The notes under the pieces were generated by a model. That model saw only the letters and a program-made list of their open reading frames with translations, was not told where the DNA came from and did not search any database. A DNA stretch of 64,000 bases, from positions 310,001 to 374,000 of the forward strand of contig NZ_SMTK01000001.1 of NCBI RefSeq assembly GCF_004357995.1. The letters run 5' to 3'. The stretch comes from Arthrobacter crusticola. Its GTDB lineage: Bacteria; Actinomycetota; Actinomycetes; Actinomycetales; Micrococcaceae. Below are positions 56,926 through 64,000 of this stretch, piece after piece. The position numbers and the translations under genes were made by a program. Numbering within the stretch: the stretch's first letter is position 1; every line of letters starts with the position of its first letter.

Positions 56926-57663
56926 GTGCACGAACAACGAAAATCCTTCGCACTGACTGCGGCGTCGATCGCGGCCGGCGTGCTCACCATCTGCTGCTCG
57001 GTGAGCCTCTGGTCCGGCCCGACGGCGCCGCAGCGGGGCATAACTGCCGCGGCCGAGGTGGTGTCCCCGCGGGAGGCCGTGGGCCCGGCGTCGCCGCCCG
57101 TGGTCCCCGAAGCGAACCCCACACGGAAGCCGACGGGCGCGCCTGCGCCCCCTGCGCCCGTGCTTCCTCCGCCCGAGAAGATCCCCGTCCGCCCTGCCAG
57201 GGTCGACGCCGAGCCTCCCCCCGTGCCCCCCGTCTCCCTTGACATCCCCAACACCAGCATTTCCGTCAACATAGTCGAGGTGGGGGTTGACAAGAACGAT
57301 GCCATGGAGATCCCCAACAGCTTCTGGGAAGCGGGCTGGTACCGCTACGGGCCCGCCCCCGGCTCGGAATCGGGTAACGCCGTCATCGCCGGCCACGTCG
57401 ACAGCCAGACCGAAGTGCTGCCCTTCGCCCAGCTCAGGGCCGTAGTGCCGGGCACCGTCATCACCGTCGGCCTCGCGGACGGACGGGCGCTGCGGTATGA
57501 GGTGACCGAGGTGCGGAACGTGCCAAAGGCCACCCTCAACGGTTCCGAGGTGTTTCGGCGCGACGGCCCCGCCCAGCTCAAGATCATTACGTGCGGCGGA
57601 AAATGGCTGCCCGAAAAGGGCGATTACGAGGATAATGTTGTCCTTACAGCCTTGCCCCTCTGA
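56926..57663 (+). CDS. Class F-like sortase
   Basis: A 245-residue membrane-anchored transpeptidase. One N-terminal membrane segment (about 8-28) and a Pro-rich linker (about 50-105) precede the sortase domain, with catalytic His157 (AGHVDSQ) and Cys223 (ITCGG). After the Cys the sequence GGKWLPEKGDYEDNVV contains no arginine, although sortases normally keep their catalytic Arg on the next strand. A GTG start is assumed. It probably acts on the DUF4397 protein directly upstream. Confidence 0.85.
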   Translation: MHEQRKSFALTAASIAAGVLTICCSVSLWSGPTAPQRGITAAAEVVSPREAVGPASPPVVPEANPTRKPTGAPAPPAPVLPPPEKIPVRPARVDAEPPPVPPVSLDIPNTSISVNIVEVGVDKNDAMEIPNSFWEAGWYRYGPAPGSESGNAVIAGHVDSQTEVLPFAQLRAVVPGTVITVGLADGRALRYEVTEVRNVPKATLNGSEVFRRDGPAQLKIITCGGKWLPEKGDYEDNVVLTALPL

Positions 57664-57796
57664 AAGCGGCATTAGTGCAGTCCCCTCGCCGATCAGTTGA
57701 ACCCCAGACCTCCTCTACGCCGGGAGGTAGCAGCGAAGGACAGCAGGCCGCTTTTTAGCGCGGTGCCGGGCCCGCACTGCGCTAGAGGAGTGAAGC

Positions 57797-58363
57797 GTGA
57801 CCTCTCCAGGCTTTGAGTGGACGCCGCAGCTTGACGCACGGTTCTTCGCCGGGGACGAGGAAGCCCTGATCGACGCCTACCGACTGTATTCACCCCTGGT
57901 CTACGCCGTTGCCCTGCGGTCAACCGACGACCGGGCCGTCGCCGCGGACATCACGCAGGATGTGTTCGTCCGGGCCTGGCGCTTCCGGGACAGCTTCGAT
58001 CCGCGGTCCGGCACCGTGCCGAGGTGGATCTTCGGGATCTGCCGCAACGTGGTCCTCGACAGTCTTTCCGCGCGGAACCGGCACAACCACCTGGTGGCCC
58101 GGTGGGGCATCCACACGGATCTCCGGAATTTCCGGAACCGCGCGCGCGAGGTGGACGCCGTGACGGACCGGGTGGCCCTCGACACGGAGCTTCAACTGCT
58201 GGGGGAGCCCCGCAGCTCCATCCTGCGGCTCGCCTTCTACGAGGACCTGACGCACCAGCAGATCGCGGTGCTGCTCAATCTTCCGCTGGGGACCGTCAAG
58301 AGCCACATCCGGAGGGGGCTCACGCACCTGCGCGGGCGGTTGGGGGCCTGGCATGCGGCCTGA
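57797..58363 (+). CDS. ECF-type RNA polymerase sigma factor
   Basis: A 188-residue sigma-70 family protein. Region 2 is at about 25-90 (AADITQDVFVRAWRF) and region 4 at about 130-180 (LAFYEDLTHQQIAVLLNLPLGTVKSHIRRGL). A GTG start follows AGAGGAG. A hairpin at 57757-57783 lies just upstream. No anti-sigma factor is adjacent; instead a TetR regulator overlaps its 3' end. Confidence 0.92.
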   Translation: MTSPGFEWTPQLDARFFAGDEEALIDAYRLYSPLVYAVALRSTDDRAVAADITQDVFVRAWRFRDSFDPRSGTVPRWIFGICRNVVLDSLSARNRHNHLVARWGIHTDLRNFRNRAREVDAVTDRVALDTELQLLGEPRSSILRLAFYEDLTHQQIAVLLNLPLGTVKSHIRRGLTHLRGRLGAWHAA

Positions 58364-59033
58364 TCCCGGTGCCATCGGCCGAGCACCCACCGCCCGGGTG
58401 GCCCTGCGCAGCGTAGCCGATCCCGCGCATCCGTTGATCGCCTCACACGAGGCGGAGGTGCGCGCACGCGTCCTGAAGGCTGCCAGCGCCCTGGTGGACC
58501 GGCTGACCTACGACGCCGTTACCATCGATGCCGTCGCCAGGGCCTCGGGGGTGAGCAAATCGACCCTGTACCGGCACTGGCCGTCCCGCCAGCTGCTCGT
58601 CCTCGAGGCCTTCACCTACAAGACAAACCTGCTCACCACGGTCGAGGACACCGGCGACATGGGACGGGACCTCCACTCCTACCTCGTATCGCTGACTTAC
58701 TGCCTGAAGGTCGGCGGGGCGGCGTCGACCGTGGCGAACCTCCTGGCGGAGGCGATCCGCAGCGAGGAATTCGCCGTCCAGTTCCGCCAGACGCTGCTGC
58801 GCGAACGCCGGCATGGGTTTCTGGTGATCCTGCGCCGGGGCCAGCTGCGCGGCCAGGTCCGCGACGATGTGGACTTGGTGATGGTGATCGACGCGGTCTA
58901 CGGGGCCCTGCACCATCGGTTGATCGCCACCGGGCAGGACGTCGACGGGCCGTTCCTGCGGGCGCTGGCCCGCTTCGCTGTCGAGGGGACCGCCACCGCA
59001 CCGTACCGGGAGTCCTACAGGTCCCGGAACTAG
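58353..59033 (+). CDS. TetR family transcriptional regulator
   Basis: A 226-residue regulator with a long N-terminal extension before the helix-turn-helix (about 48-90, TIDAVARASGVSKSTLYRHW). The C-terminal part is a ligand-binding helical domain resembling TetR_C_11. It overlaps the sigma gene by 11 bases, so the two are translationally coupled. It may regulate the downstream AhpD-like gene; this is inference. Confidence 0.88.
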   Translation: MRPDPGAIGRAPTARVALRSVADPAHPLIASHEAEVRARVLKAASALVDRLTYDAVTIDAVARASGVSKSTLYRHWPSRQLLVLEAFTYKTNLLTTVEDTGDMGRDLHSYLVSLTYCLKVGGAASTVANLLAEAIRSEEFAVQFRQTLLRERRHGFLVILRRGQLRGQVRDDVDLVMVIDAVYGALHHRLIATGQDVDGPFLRALARFAVEGTATAPYRESYRSRN

Positions 59034-59159
59034 GCCGCCGGGTGGAACGATCGGTGCCCCTTCGTCCCATCCCTTCGACCGTCCGGGCGCCGCCGCGCGA
59101 TAGTGGCACCGGCGCACCACCAGGCGCCGACACTCCAAGCGACCGAAGGAACCAACACC

Positions 59160-59627
59160 ATGACGATCAAGGCACAGCCCGGGCGGACGAACATCGGATC
59201 GGAGCACCCGGAGCCGTACAGGGCACTCGCGGCGGTGGCGAAGCGTGCGGACGAGGCGGCGCTCGCCGAAGGGCTCTCGCCCCTGCTGATCGAAATGATC
59301 AAGATCCGGGTTTCCCAGCTCAATGGGTGCGCGTTCTGCCTCCGCATCCACACCATGGACGCCGTCGGGAAAGGCGAGAGCGCCGAACGGCTGAGCGTGT
59401 TGCCCGCATGGCGGGAAAGCGGGTACTTCGACGAAAAGGAACGCTCGGCACTGGCGCTGGCCGAGTACATCACGGACATCCGCGACTCCCACCCCAACAC
59501 GGGTCTCTACGAGTCCGCCGCTGCCCACCTTTCCCCGGGGCAGATGTCCGCGGTGTCATGGGTGGCCCTAGTCATCAACAGCTACAACCGCATCGCCATC
59601 AGCAGTGCCTACGAGGTCAACCCCTAA
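59160..59627 (+). CDS. Carboxymuconolactone decarboxylase / AhpD-like protein
   Basis: A 155-residue protein of the CMD/AhpD fold. The active site is Cys57-x-x-Cys60-x3-His64 (NGCAFCLRIH), typical of the peroxidase-related branch. ATG 59160 has GAAGGA upstream. ECF sigma factors of some groups travel with CMD-domain proteins, so the sigma-TetR-AhpD order may reflect a redox or xenobiotic response. Confidence 0.9.
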   Translation: MTIKAQPGRTNIGSEHPEPYRALAAVAKRADEAALAEGLSPLLIEMIKIRVSQLNGCAFCLRIHTMDAVGKGESAERLSVLPAWRESGYFDEKERSALALAEYITDIRDSHPNTGLYESAAAHLSPGQMSAVSWVALVINSYNRIAISSAYEVNP

Positions 59628-59671
59628 CAGTTCGCGGCGGGAGCGCCACAGCGCCGACGCCGGCCGCACGG

Positions 59672-59698
59672 ACCGGGGGCAACCCCGGTTCTTCCCTC
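59672..59698 (+). terminator. Terminator after the AhpD-like gene
   Basis: A 7-bp perfect stem (59672-59678 with 59683-59689) with a GCAA loop is followed by TTCTTCCCT. Confidence 0.6.
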
Positions 59699-59815
59699 CG
59701 ACCCGCAAGGCCGGAGCTCCGTCCCACCGCCCAGCGGGACGGGTCTTCCGCCCGGGCGCCGGCGCACCAGGTGCCCATTCCAGCAGTACCAGCATGAAAA
59801 TGGAGGCGCAGGTCA

Positions 59816-61183
59816 ATGCGCAGAATTCTCATTATCGGCGGCGGTTACGCCGGTTTCTACGTCGCCTGGCGGTTGGAGAAGTACCTCCGCCCCGGCGAGG
59901 CGCAGGTCACGATGGTCGATCCGCTGCCCTACATGACGTATCAGCCGTTCCTCCCGGAGGTGCTGGCCGGGTCGATCGAGGCCCGGCACAGCGTGATCCT
60001 GCACCGCCGGCACCTTCGAAAGACCCGCCTGCTGACCGCGAAGGTCAGCTACCTCGACCACGCGGCGAAGACCGCCACGCTTCAGTTCCCTGATGGGCAC
60101 GAGGACACGGAGACCTACGACATCGTGGTGGTCACCGGCGGCGCGGTCACCCGCACCTTCCCCATCCCGGGGGTCGGCGCGCAGGCCGTCGGGCTGAAGA
60201 ACATCGAGGAAGCCGTGTTCATCCGGGACACGCTGCTGCGCAATATTGACATGGCCGCGTCACTTCCCCCGGGCCCGGCCCGGGAGAAACTGCTGACCGT
60301 CGTGTTCGTCGGCGGCGGATACGCCGGCATTGAGGCTTTCGGGGAACTGCGGGCGCTGGCCACGGCCACGCTGAAGCGCTACCCGGAACTGAGCCCTGCC
60401 GAGACGCACTTCCACCTGATCGAGGCGACCGGCCGGATCCTGCCCGAGGTCTCCGAAAAGACCAGCCGGTGGGTGCTCCGGCATCTTGCCGCCCGCGGGG
60501 CGCAGGTCCACCTGAACACCCAGCTCGACTCCGCCGTCGAGGGGACCATCCGGCTTTCCACCGGCGAGGAATTCGAAACGGGCCTGTTGGTGTGGACCGC
60601 CGGAGTCCTTGCGAACCCCGCCCTCGCACGGCACACCGACCTTCCGATCGACGAGCGCGGACGCCTGAGGGCGCGGGCCGACCTGCGGGTGGGCACCGAC
60701 GACACCCCGATTGCCGATGCCTGGACGGCCGGAGACATTGCGGCCATCCCCGACCTCTCCGGAGGCGGCGTCGGCGGCTTCACCGTCCCGAACGCCCAGA
60801 ACGCCATCCGCCAGGGCAAACTGCTCGCCCGGAACCTGCGGGACACCCTGCGCGGCGGCGAGGCGAAGAGGTACTTCCACCGCAACCTGGGCGCGGTGGC
60901 CACCCTGGGCCTTGGCTCCGGGGTGTTCCAGTCGGGGCCGATCGTGGTCAAGGGATTCCCCGCCTGGGTAATGCACCGCGGATACCATGTGCTGGCCATT
61001 CCGACCTGGGAGCGGAAGTGGCGGGTGCTGTGGGGGTGGTGGAACAACCTCTGGCTGGGGCGCGACACCGCCGGGCTGCGCGGACTGCAGACCCCGCGCG
61101 GGACGTTCGAGGAGGCCGACTCCTACAGCAGGCCCGCACCGCAGGCGGCTCCGGGAGCGACCGAAGCACCAACCGTCCGGTAA
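59816..61183 (+). CDS. NDH-2 type NAD(P)/FAD-dependent dehydrogenase
   Basis: A 455-residue type II NADH dehydrogenase-like flavoprotein. Two dinucleotide motifs are seen (GGGYAGFYVAW near 8 and GGGYAGIEAFGE near 165), followed by AWTAGDIAAIPD for FAD. The C-terminus has amphipathic, Trp-rich helices (WERKWRVLWGWWNNLW), which fits peripheral membrane attachment. GGAGG precedes ATG 59816. As NDH-2 it would pass electrons from NADH to quinone without pumping protons. Confidence 0.9.
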   Translation: MRRILIIGGGYAGFYVAWRLEKYLRPGEAQVTMVDPLPYMTYQPFLPEVLAGSIEARHSVILHRRHLRKTRLLTAKVSYLDHAAKTATLQFPDGHEDTETYDIVVVTGGAVTRTFPIPGVGAQAVGLKNIEEAVFIRDTLLRNIDMAASLPPGPAREKLLTVVFVGGGYAGIEAFGELRALATATLKRYPELSPAETHFHLIEATGRILPEVSEKTSRWVLRHLAARGAQVHLNTQLDSAVEGTIRLSTGEEFETGLLVWTAGVLANPALARHTDLPIDERGRLRARADLRVGTDDTPIADAWTAGDIAAIPDLSGGGVGGFTVPNAQNAIRQGKLLARNLRDTLRGGEAKRYFHRNLGAVATLGLGSGVFQSGPIVVKGFPAWVMHRGYHVLAIPTWERKWRVLWGWWNNLWLGRDTAGLRGLQTPRGTFEEADSYSRPAPQAAPGATEAPTVR

Positions 61184-61218
61184 GCGGGCTCTCCGGGATG
61201 GCCTCCTGCCCGGCCGGG

Positions 61219-61282
61219 GCACTGCGCCCCGGCCGGCCCGAGGTCGATCCGCACTGCGCCCCGGCTGGCCCGAGGTCGATCC
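61219..61282. repeat. 32-bp tandem duplication
   Basis: Two adjacent 32-bp units (61219-61250 and 61251-61282) differ at one position. They lie between the NDH-2 gene and the decayed hydrolase, next to a GATCCGGC/GCCGGATC inverted repeat (61278-61285 with 61296-61303). Confidence 0.9.
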
Positions 61283-61345
61283 GGCCCGGCGTCTAGCCGG
61301 ATCGACGCCCGGGCGCGGGCCCAGACGGGAACCTACACTGGGGCA

Positions 61346-62210
61346 ATGGATGGGGTCCAAGTGGTGAAGACGTCCCTGGGGGAGGTCGAAATCCTGTACC
61401 TGCCCGGCGTATAGCCGCCCGTGCTGTTCTTCCCCGGGGGCCACTGCCGGGCCGGCAGCGACTGCGGGTGGAGCCTCTACACCTCGCTGGGCTATGGGGT
61501 GCTCGCGTTCTCCCGCCCCGGGTACGGGCGCACCGACATGGGTCCGCTGACTGCCGCCGAGTTCCTCCCCGCTGTGGCCGAGAGCGCCCGGCGCCTCGGC
61601 ATCGAGCGGGCCACCGCGGCGGTCGGGGTCTCCTTCGGGGGCCTGCAGGCAATCGCCACGGCCGTGTCACTGCCGCACCTCGCACCCCGGCTGGTGCTCC
61701 ACAGCTGCGCCCCGTCGACCACCCCTACCCGGACTCGCCCGTGCAGGCCCGGATCGCTCCGGTGGTCTTTGGACCGGCGCTTTCCGGCCTCATCTGGAAG
61801 GCGGTAGCCCGCAGCGTGGCCACCGACGCCGGGCTGCGGCGCATGGCCGGAACGCTCTCGGACCTTCCGGCCGGCGCATGGTGGCACACCTTCCCTGCCG
61901 AGGACCGGCAGCGGGCCCGGGAACTGTTCCAGGGAATGGCGTCGGGTCCGGGTTCGCCAACGACCTGCGCCAGGCCCGCCGTGCCCGGTCCTCCTACCGC
62001 CGCCGGACCCAGGCCCGCGTCACCTGCCCCACGCTGGTGACGGCCTCCCGCCACGACGGCGGCGTCGCCTACTCCCACGCCGAGGACTTCCGGGACACCA
62101 TCCCCACCGCACGGCTGGTGGAGCTGTCGGCGCCCAGCCACCTCTTTTGGCTCGGGACCAGCCGTGGTGAGGCCGCGTCAGCGGTCCGGGAGTTCCTGGC
62201 GCCGTCCTGA
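61346..62210 (+). pseudogene. Decayed alpha/beta hydrolase gene
   Basis: Three reading frames together encode one alpha/beta hydrolase. The first frame begins at ATG 61346, meets TAG at 61412 and continues with VLFFPGGH and the nucleophile motif GVSFGGLQ. A frameshift near 61720 moves to a frame reading IAPVVFGPALSG. A second shift near 61950 moves to a frame ending TCPTLVTASRHDGG and LSAPSHLFWLG, which carry the acid and His regions. One stop and two shifts make sequencing error unlikely but not impossible. Confidence 0.8.
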
Positions 62211-62310
62211 TTCCTCCGAGCCACCCGGAGGGCCGGCTGGCGGGCTCGCTGGAGCGCCGGCCGGAGCGCTGCACTCCCGGCCGGTGACCGCCGATCGGGT
62301 GGGGAGAAAC

Positions 62311-62340
62311 CTACACGGAGAGGAACTACACGGAGAGGTC
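62311..62340. repeat. 15-bp tandem duplication at the end of the ABC permease gene
   Basis: Units 62311-62325 and 62326-62340 match at 13 of 15 positions. Each carries the complement of a TAG stop, so the permease stop codon is duplicated. Confidence 0.8.
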
Positions 62341-63984
62341 CCGGCGGCGGAACGCCGGGACCGCCGCCGCCAGCAGCACCAGGGCGGTGAGGCCCATCAG
62401 CAGCAACGGGCCGGCGTTCAGCGGAACCGAAGGCACCGCCGGCACCAGGCCGAAGGGTTCGGCCTCCAGCAGGGCCTCCGGGAGCCGGAGGATCGGTCCA
62501 TAGAGGCCGATCAGCAGCGAGGCGATCAGGATCAGCCACACCCACCACGAACCCGTCCTCAGGCCGTAGGCCAGCGCCGTCAGGGCCGCGAAGCAGGAAA
62601 CCAGGGGAAGGTAGGCCAGGGACGCCGCGGTGAATTCCAGCGCCAGGTTCCGCGCATCCGGTTCGACGGACGCCACCGCGCCGGCTCCCAGCCCGAATCC
62701 GGCGGCCAGCAGGAGCAGTGTGTCTGCTGCAAGGGTGACGGCGAGGAAGTGAAGCATCAGCCGGTCCCGCCCGGCGCCGGCGGCCAGCAGAAGCGCGGTG
62801 CGCCCCGAGTCCTCCTCCCGGCGCAGCCGGTTCACCGTGACCACCACATGGACGGCGACCGCCATCGCGAAGTATCGAAGGAACGCTGAAAGGGCCGCCC
62901 GCAGGGCGTCTCCGCCCGGCGGGCCCCCGATCACCGCCGCGAGCTCGGGGCGGGCCTCGAAGCTGTCGACGATGGCCTGGCCCATCGAACCGGTGAGCAG
63001 GGCAAAGGCGAAGAGGCCGAGGCACCAGCTGAGGATGCTGACGCGCTCGAGCCGAAACACCAACCCCGCGGGAGAGGTCAGGGCCCGCGTGGCGCGGCTG
63101 GGGCCCGGGCGGGCGGCGATCAGGCCCGCCCCGAGGTCCCGCCGGGAGGCCAGCAGGTACGCGGCCAGGCAGAGCAGGGCGGCGAGGACCACCGCGGGCA
63201 GCAGCGGCCACCAGCGCAGGTCGACGAACGCCCGGGTCTGCTGGCTCCACCCGATGGGGGAGAGCCAGGACAGTGCAGTTCCGCCGACGCGTTGAGCGTC
63301 GCCGATCCCGCGGAGGAGGTAGGCAAGCCCGAGGGCCCCTCCGGCCAGGCCCGTGGCGCCTCGGGCCGACTGGCTGAGCTGGGCCGTCACCGCGGCGGCC
63401 GCGCCGAAGACAACACCGGCGGCCCCGACCCCGGCGGCGAGGGCGAGGGAGTCGGCACGGGCAAGCCCGTTGCCAAGCATCGCAACGGTCAGGACGACGG
63501 CGACGGCGCCGTTAGCCACCAGCAGCGCCGCCAGGGCGGCCGTGAGCGGGGCATGCCGCCCCACGACGCCGGCCCGCACCAGTTCGGCCCGCCCGGATTC
63601 CTCCTCGGCCCGGGTGTGCCGGACCACCAGGAAAATGGACATCAACGCCGCCGCGACCGCCAGCATGCCCAGCACTTCGTTGGCCAGCAGAGCGCCCAGC
63701 GTGTAGTGCTCCAGCCCGTACCCCGGACCGGACAGCAGTGCGCCGGAGGGGTCTTTCAGGATGGCCGCACGGGTCTGCAGGGCCGCCTGATCCGGGTAGG
63801 CCAGCGGAAGGACCGCGCCGAAGTAGCCGACGAGTCCGCCCAGGGCCACGGCCCAGAGCGGAATCCGGAGGCGGTCCCGCAGCAGGGCGAAGTGGAACAG
63901 CCTTCCCGTTCCGGCGAGGGCGCCCGCAGTGCGGGCGCCCCGAAGCCCGTCCCGCTGCCCCCGGGAAGGGGCTGCGGCGCTCAT
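62326..63984 (-). CDS. ABC transporter permease, large exporter type
   Basis: A 552-residue integral membrane protein with about twelve hydrophobic segments in two halves, each containing the conserved cytosolic motif RHTRAEEESGRAELVRAG / NRLRREEDSGRTALLLAAG. This arrangement is that of the fused polyketide/antibiotic exporter permeases of actinobacteria. The ATPase is expected just upstream of the gene, beyond the window edge, so the operon is incomplete here. ATG 63984 was taken. The transported compound is unknown. Confidence 0.88.
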   Translation of the reverse strand: MSAAAPSRGQRDGLRGARTAGALAGTGRLFHFALLRDRLRIPLWAVALGGLVGYFGAVLPLAYPDQAALQTRAAILKDPSGALLSGPGYGLEHYTLGALLANEVLGMLAVAAALMSIFLVVRHTRAEEESGRAELVRAGVVGRHAPLTAALAALLVANGAVAVVLTVAMLGNGLARADSLALAAGVGAAGVVFGAAAAVTAQLSQSARGATGLAGGALGLAYLLRGIGDAQRVGGTALSWLSPIGWSQQTRAFVDLRWWPLLPAVVLAALLCLAAYLLASRRDLGAGLIAARPGPSRATRALTSPAGLVFRLERVSILSWCLGLFAFALLTGSMGQAIVDSFEARPELAAVIGGPPGGDALRAALSAFLRYFAMAVAVHVVVTVNRLRREEDSGRTALLLAAGAGRDRLMLHFLAVTLAADTLLLLAAGFGLGAGAVASVEPDARNLALEFTAASLAYLPLVSCFAALTALAYGLRTGSWWVWLILIASLLIGLYGPILRLPEALLEAEPFGLVPAVPSVPLNAGPLLLMGLTALVLLAAAVPAFRRRDLSV

Positions 63985-64000
63985 GAGCGCGCGCCCTGCG

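Overview
The window is high-GC actinobacterial chromosome. Codon usage, frequent GTG starts, a mycothiol-dependent nitroreductase homologue, an ileS T-box of the actinobacterial type, and the gene order clpP-clpX, ileS-folC-DUF4233-ndk, def-fmt-rsmB-rpe, rpsD-alaS-ruvX-mltG-aro-efp-nusB all point to Micrococcales, probably the Arthrobacter-like Micrococcaceae. Almost all of it is core chromosome. I see no prophage, insertion sequence, integrase or CRISPR array.

Layout. 1-5637: ClpXP proteolysis (clpP, clpX), a nitroreductase, and convergent valS. 5719-12590: an SDR with a leaderless-looking promoter, then ileS under a T-box riboswitch, followed by folC, a DUF4233 membrane protein and ndk. 12626-17139: an aldo/keto reductase facing the fadA-fadJ beta-oxidation operon, whose promoter carries a clean palindrome. 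17170-23637: a minus-strand run of RNase D, DUF3000, threonine aldolase, an SDR-DUF6421 pair, msrB and a Usp-like protein. 23787-27917: alpha/beta hydrolase, sulfurtransferase-SufE pair, zapE, and an orphan MT0933-like small protein.

27918-31764 is the most accessory-looking part. It holds two 64-bp REP-like repeats, two identical tRNA-Gly(GCC) genes, tRNA-Cys and tRNA-Val, and between the Gly copies a small cluster (LolA-like hypothetical, crotonase-fold protein, SDR lacking the usual catalytic Tyr) behind a good promoter with an operator-like palindrome. 31927-39824: a PD-(D/E)XK nuclease, the def-fmt-rsmB-rpe operon, acVLRF1 (a Vms1-like ribosome-rescue factor), rarA and a GNAT. 40127-51044: rpsD, alaS, ruvX, mltG, the aroE-aroC-aroK-aroB shikimate genes, efp and nusB, mostly coupled by short overlaps.

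51137-63984 is more variable. It holds a fluoroacetate-dehalogenase-like hydrolase, a methyltransferase whose start appears to be a non-canonical ATC codon, a MerA-like flavoprotein coupled to a TauE/SafE exporter, a lipoprotein, a DUF4397 surface protein followed by a class F-like sortase, an ECF sigma/TetR/AhpD-like group, an NDH-2 type dehydrogenase, a decayed hydrolase and a large ABC permease. The best candidates for undescribed biology are the DUF4397-sortase pair, the DUF6421-SDR operon and the tRNA-Gly-flanked cluster. None of these can be proved from sequence alone.
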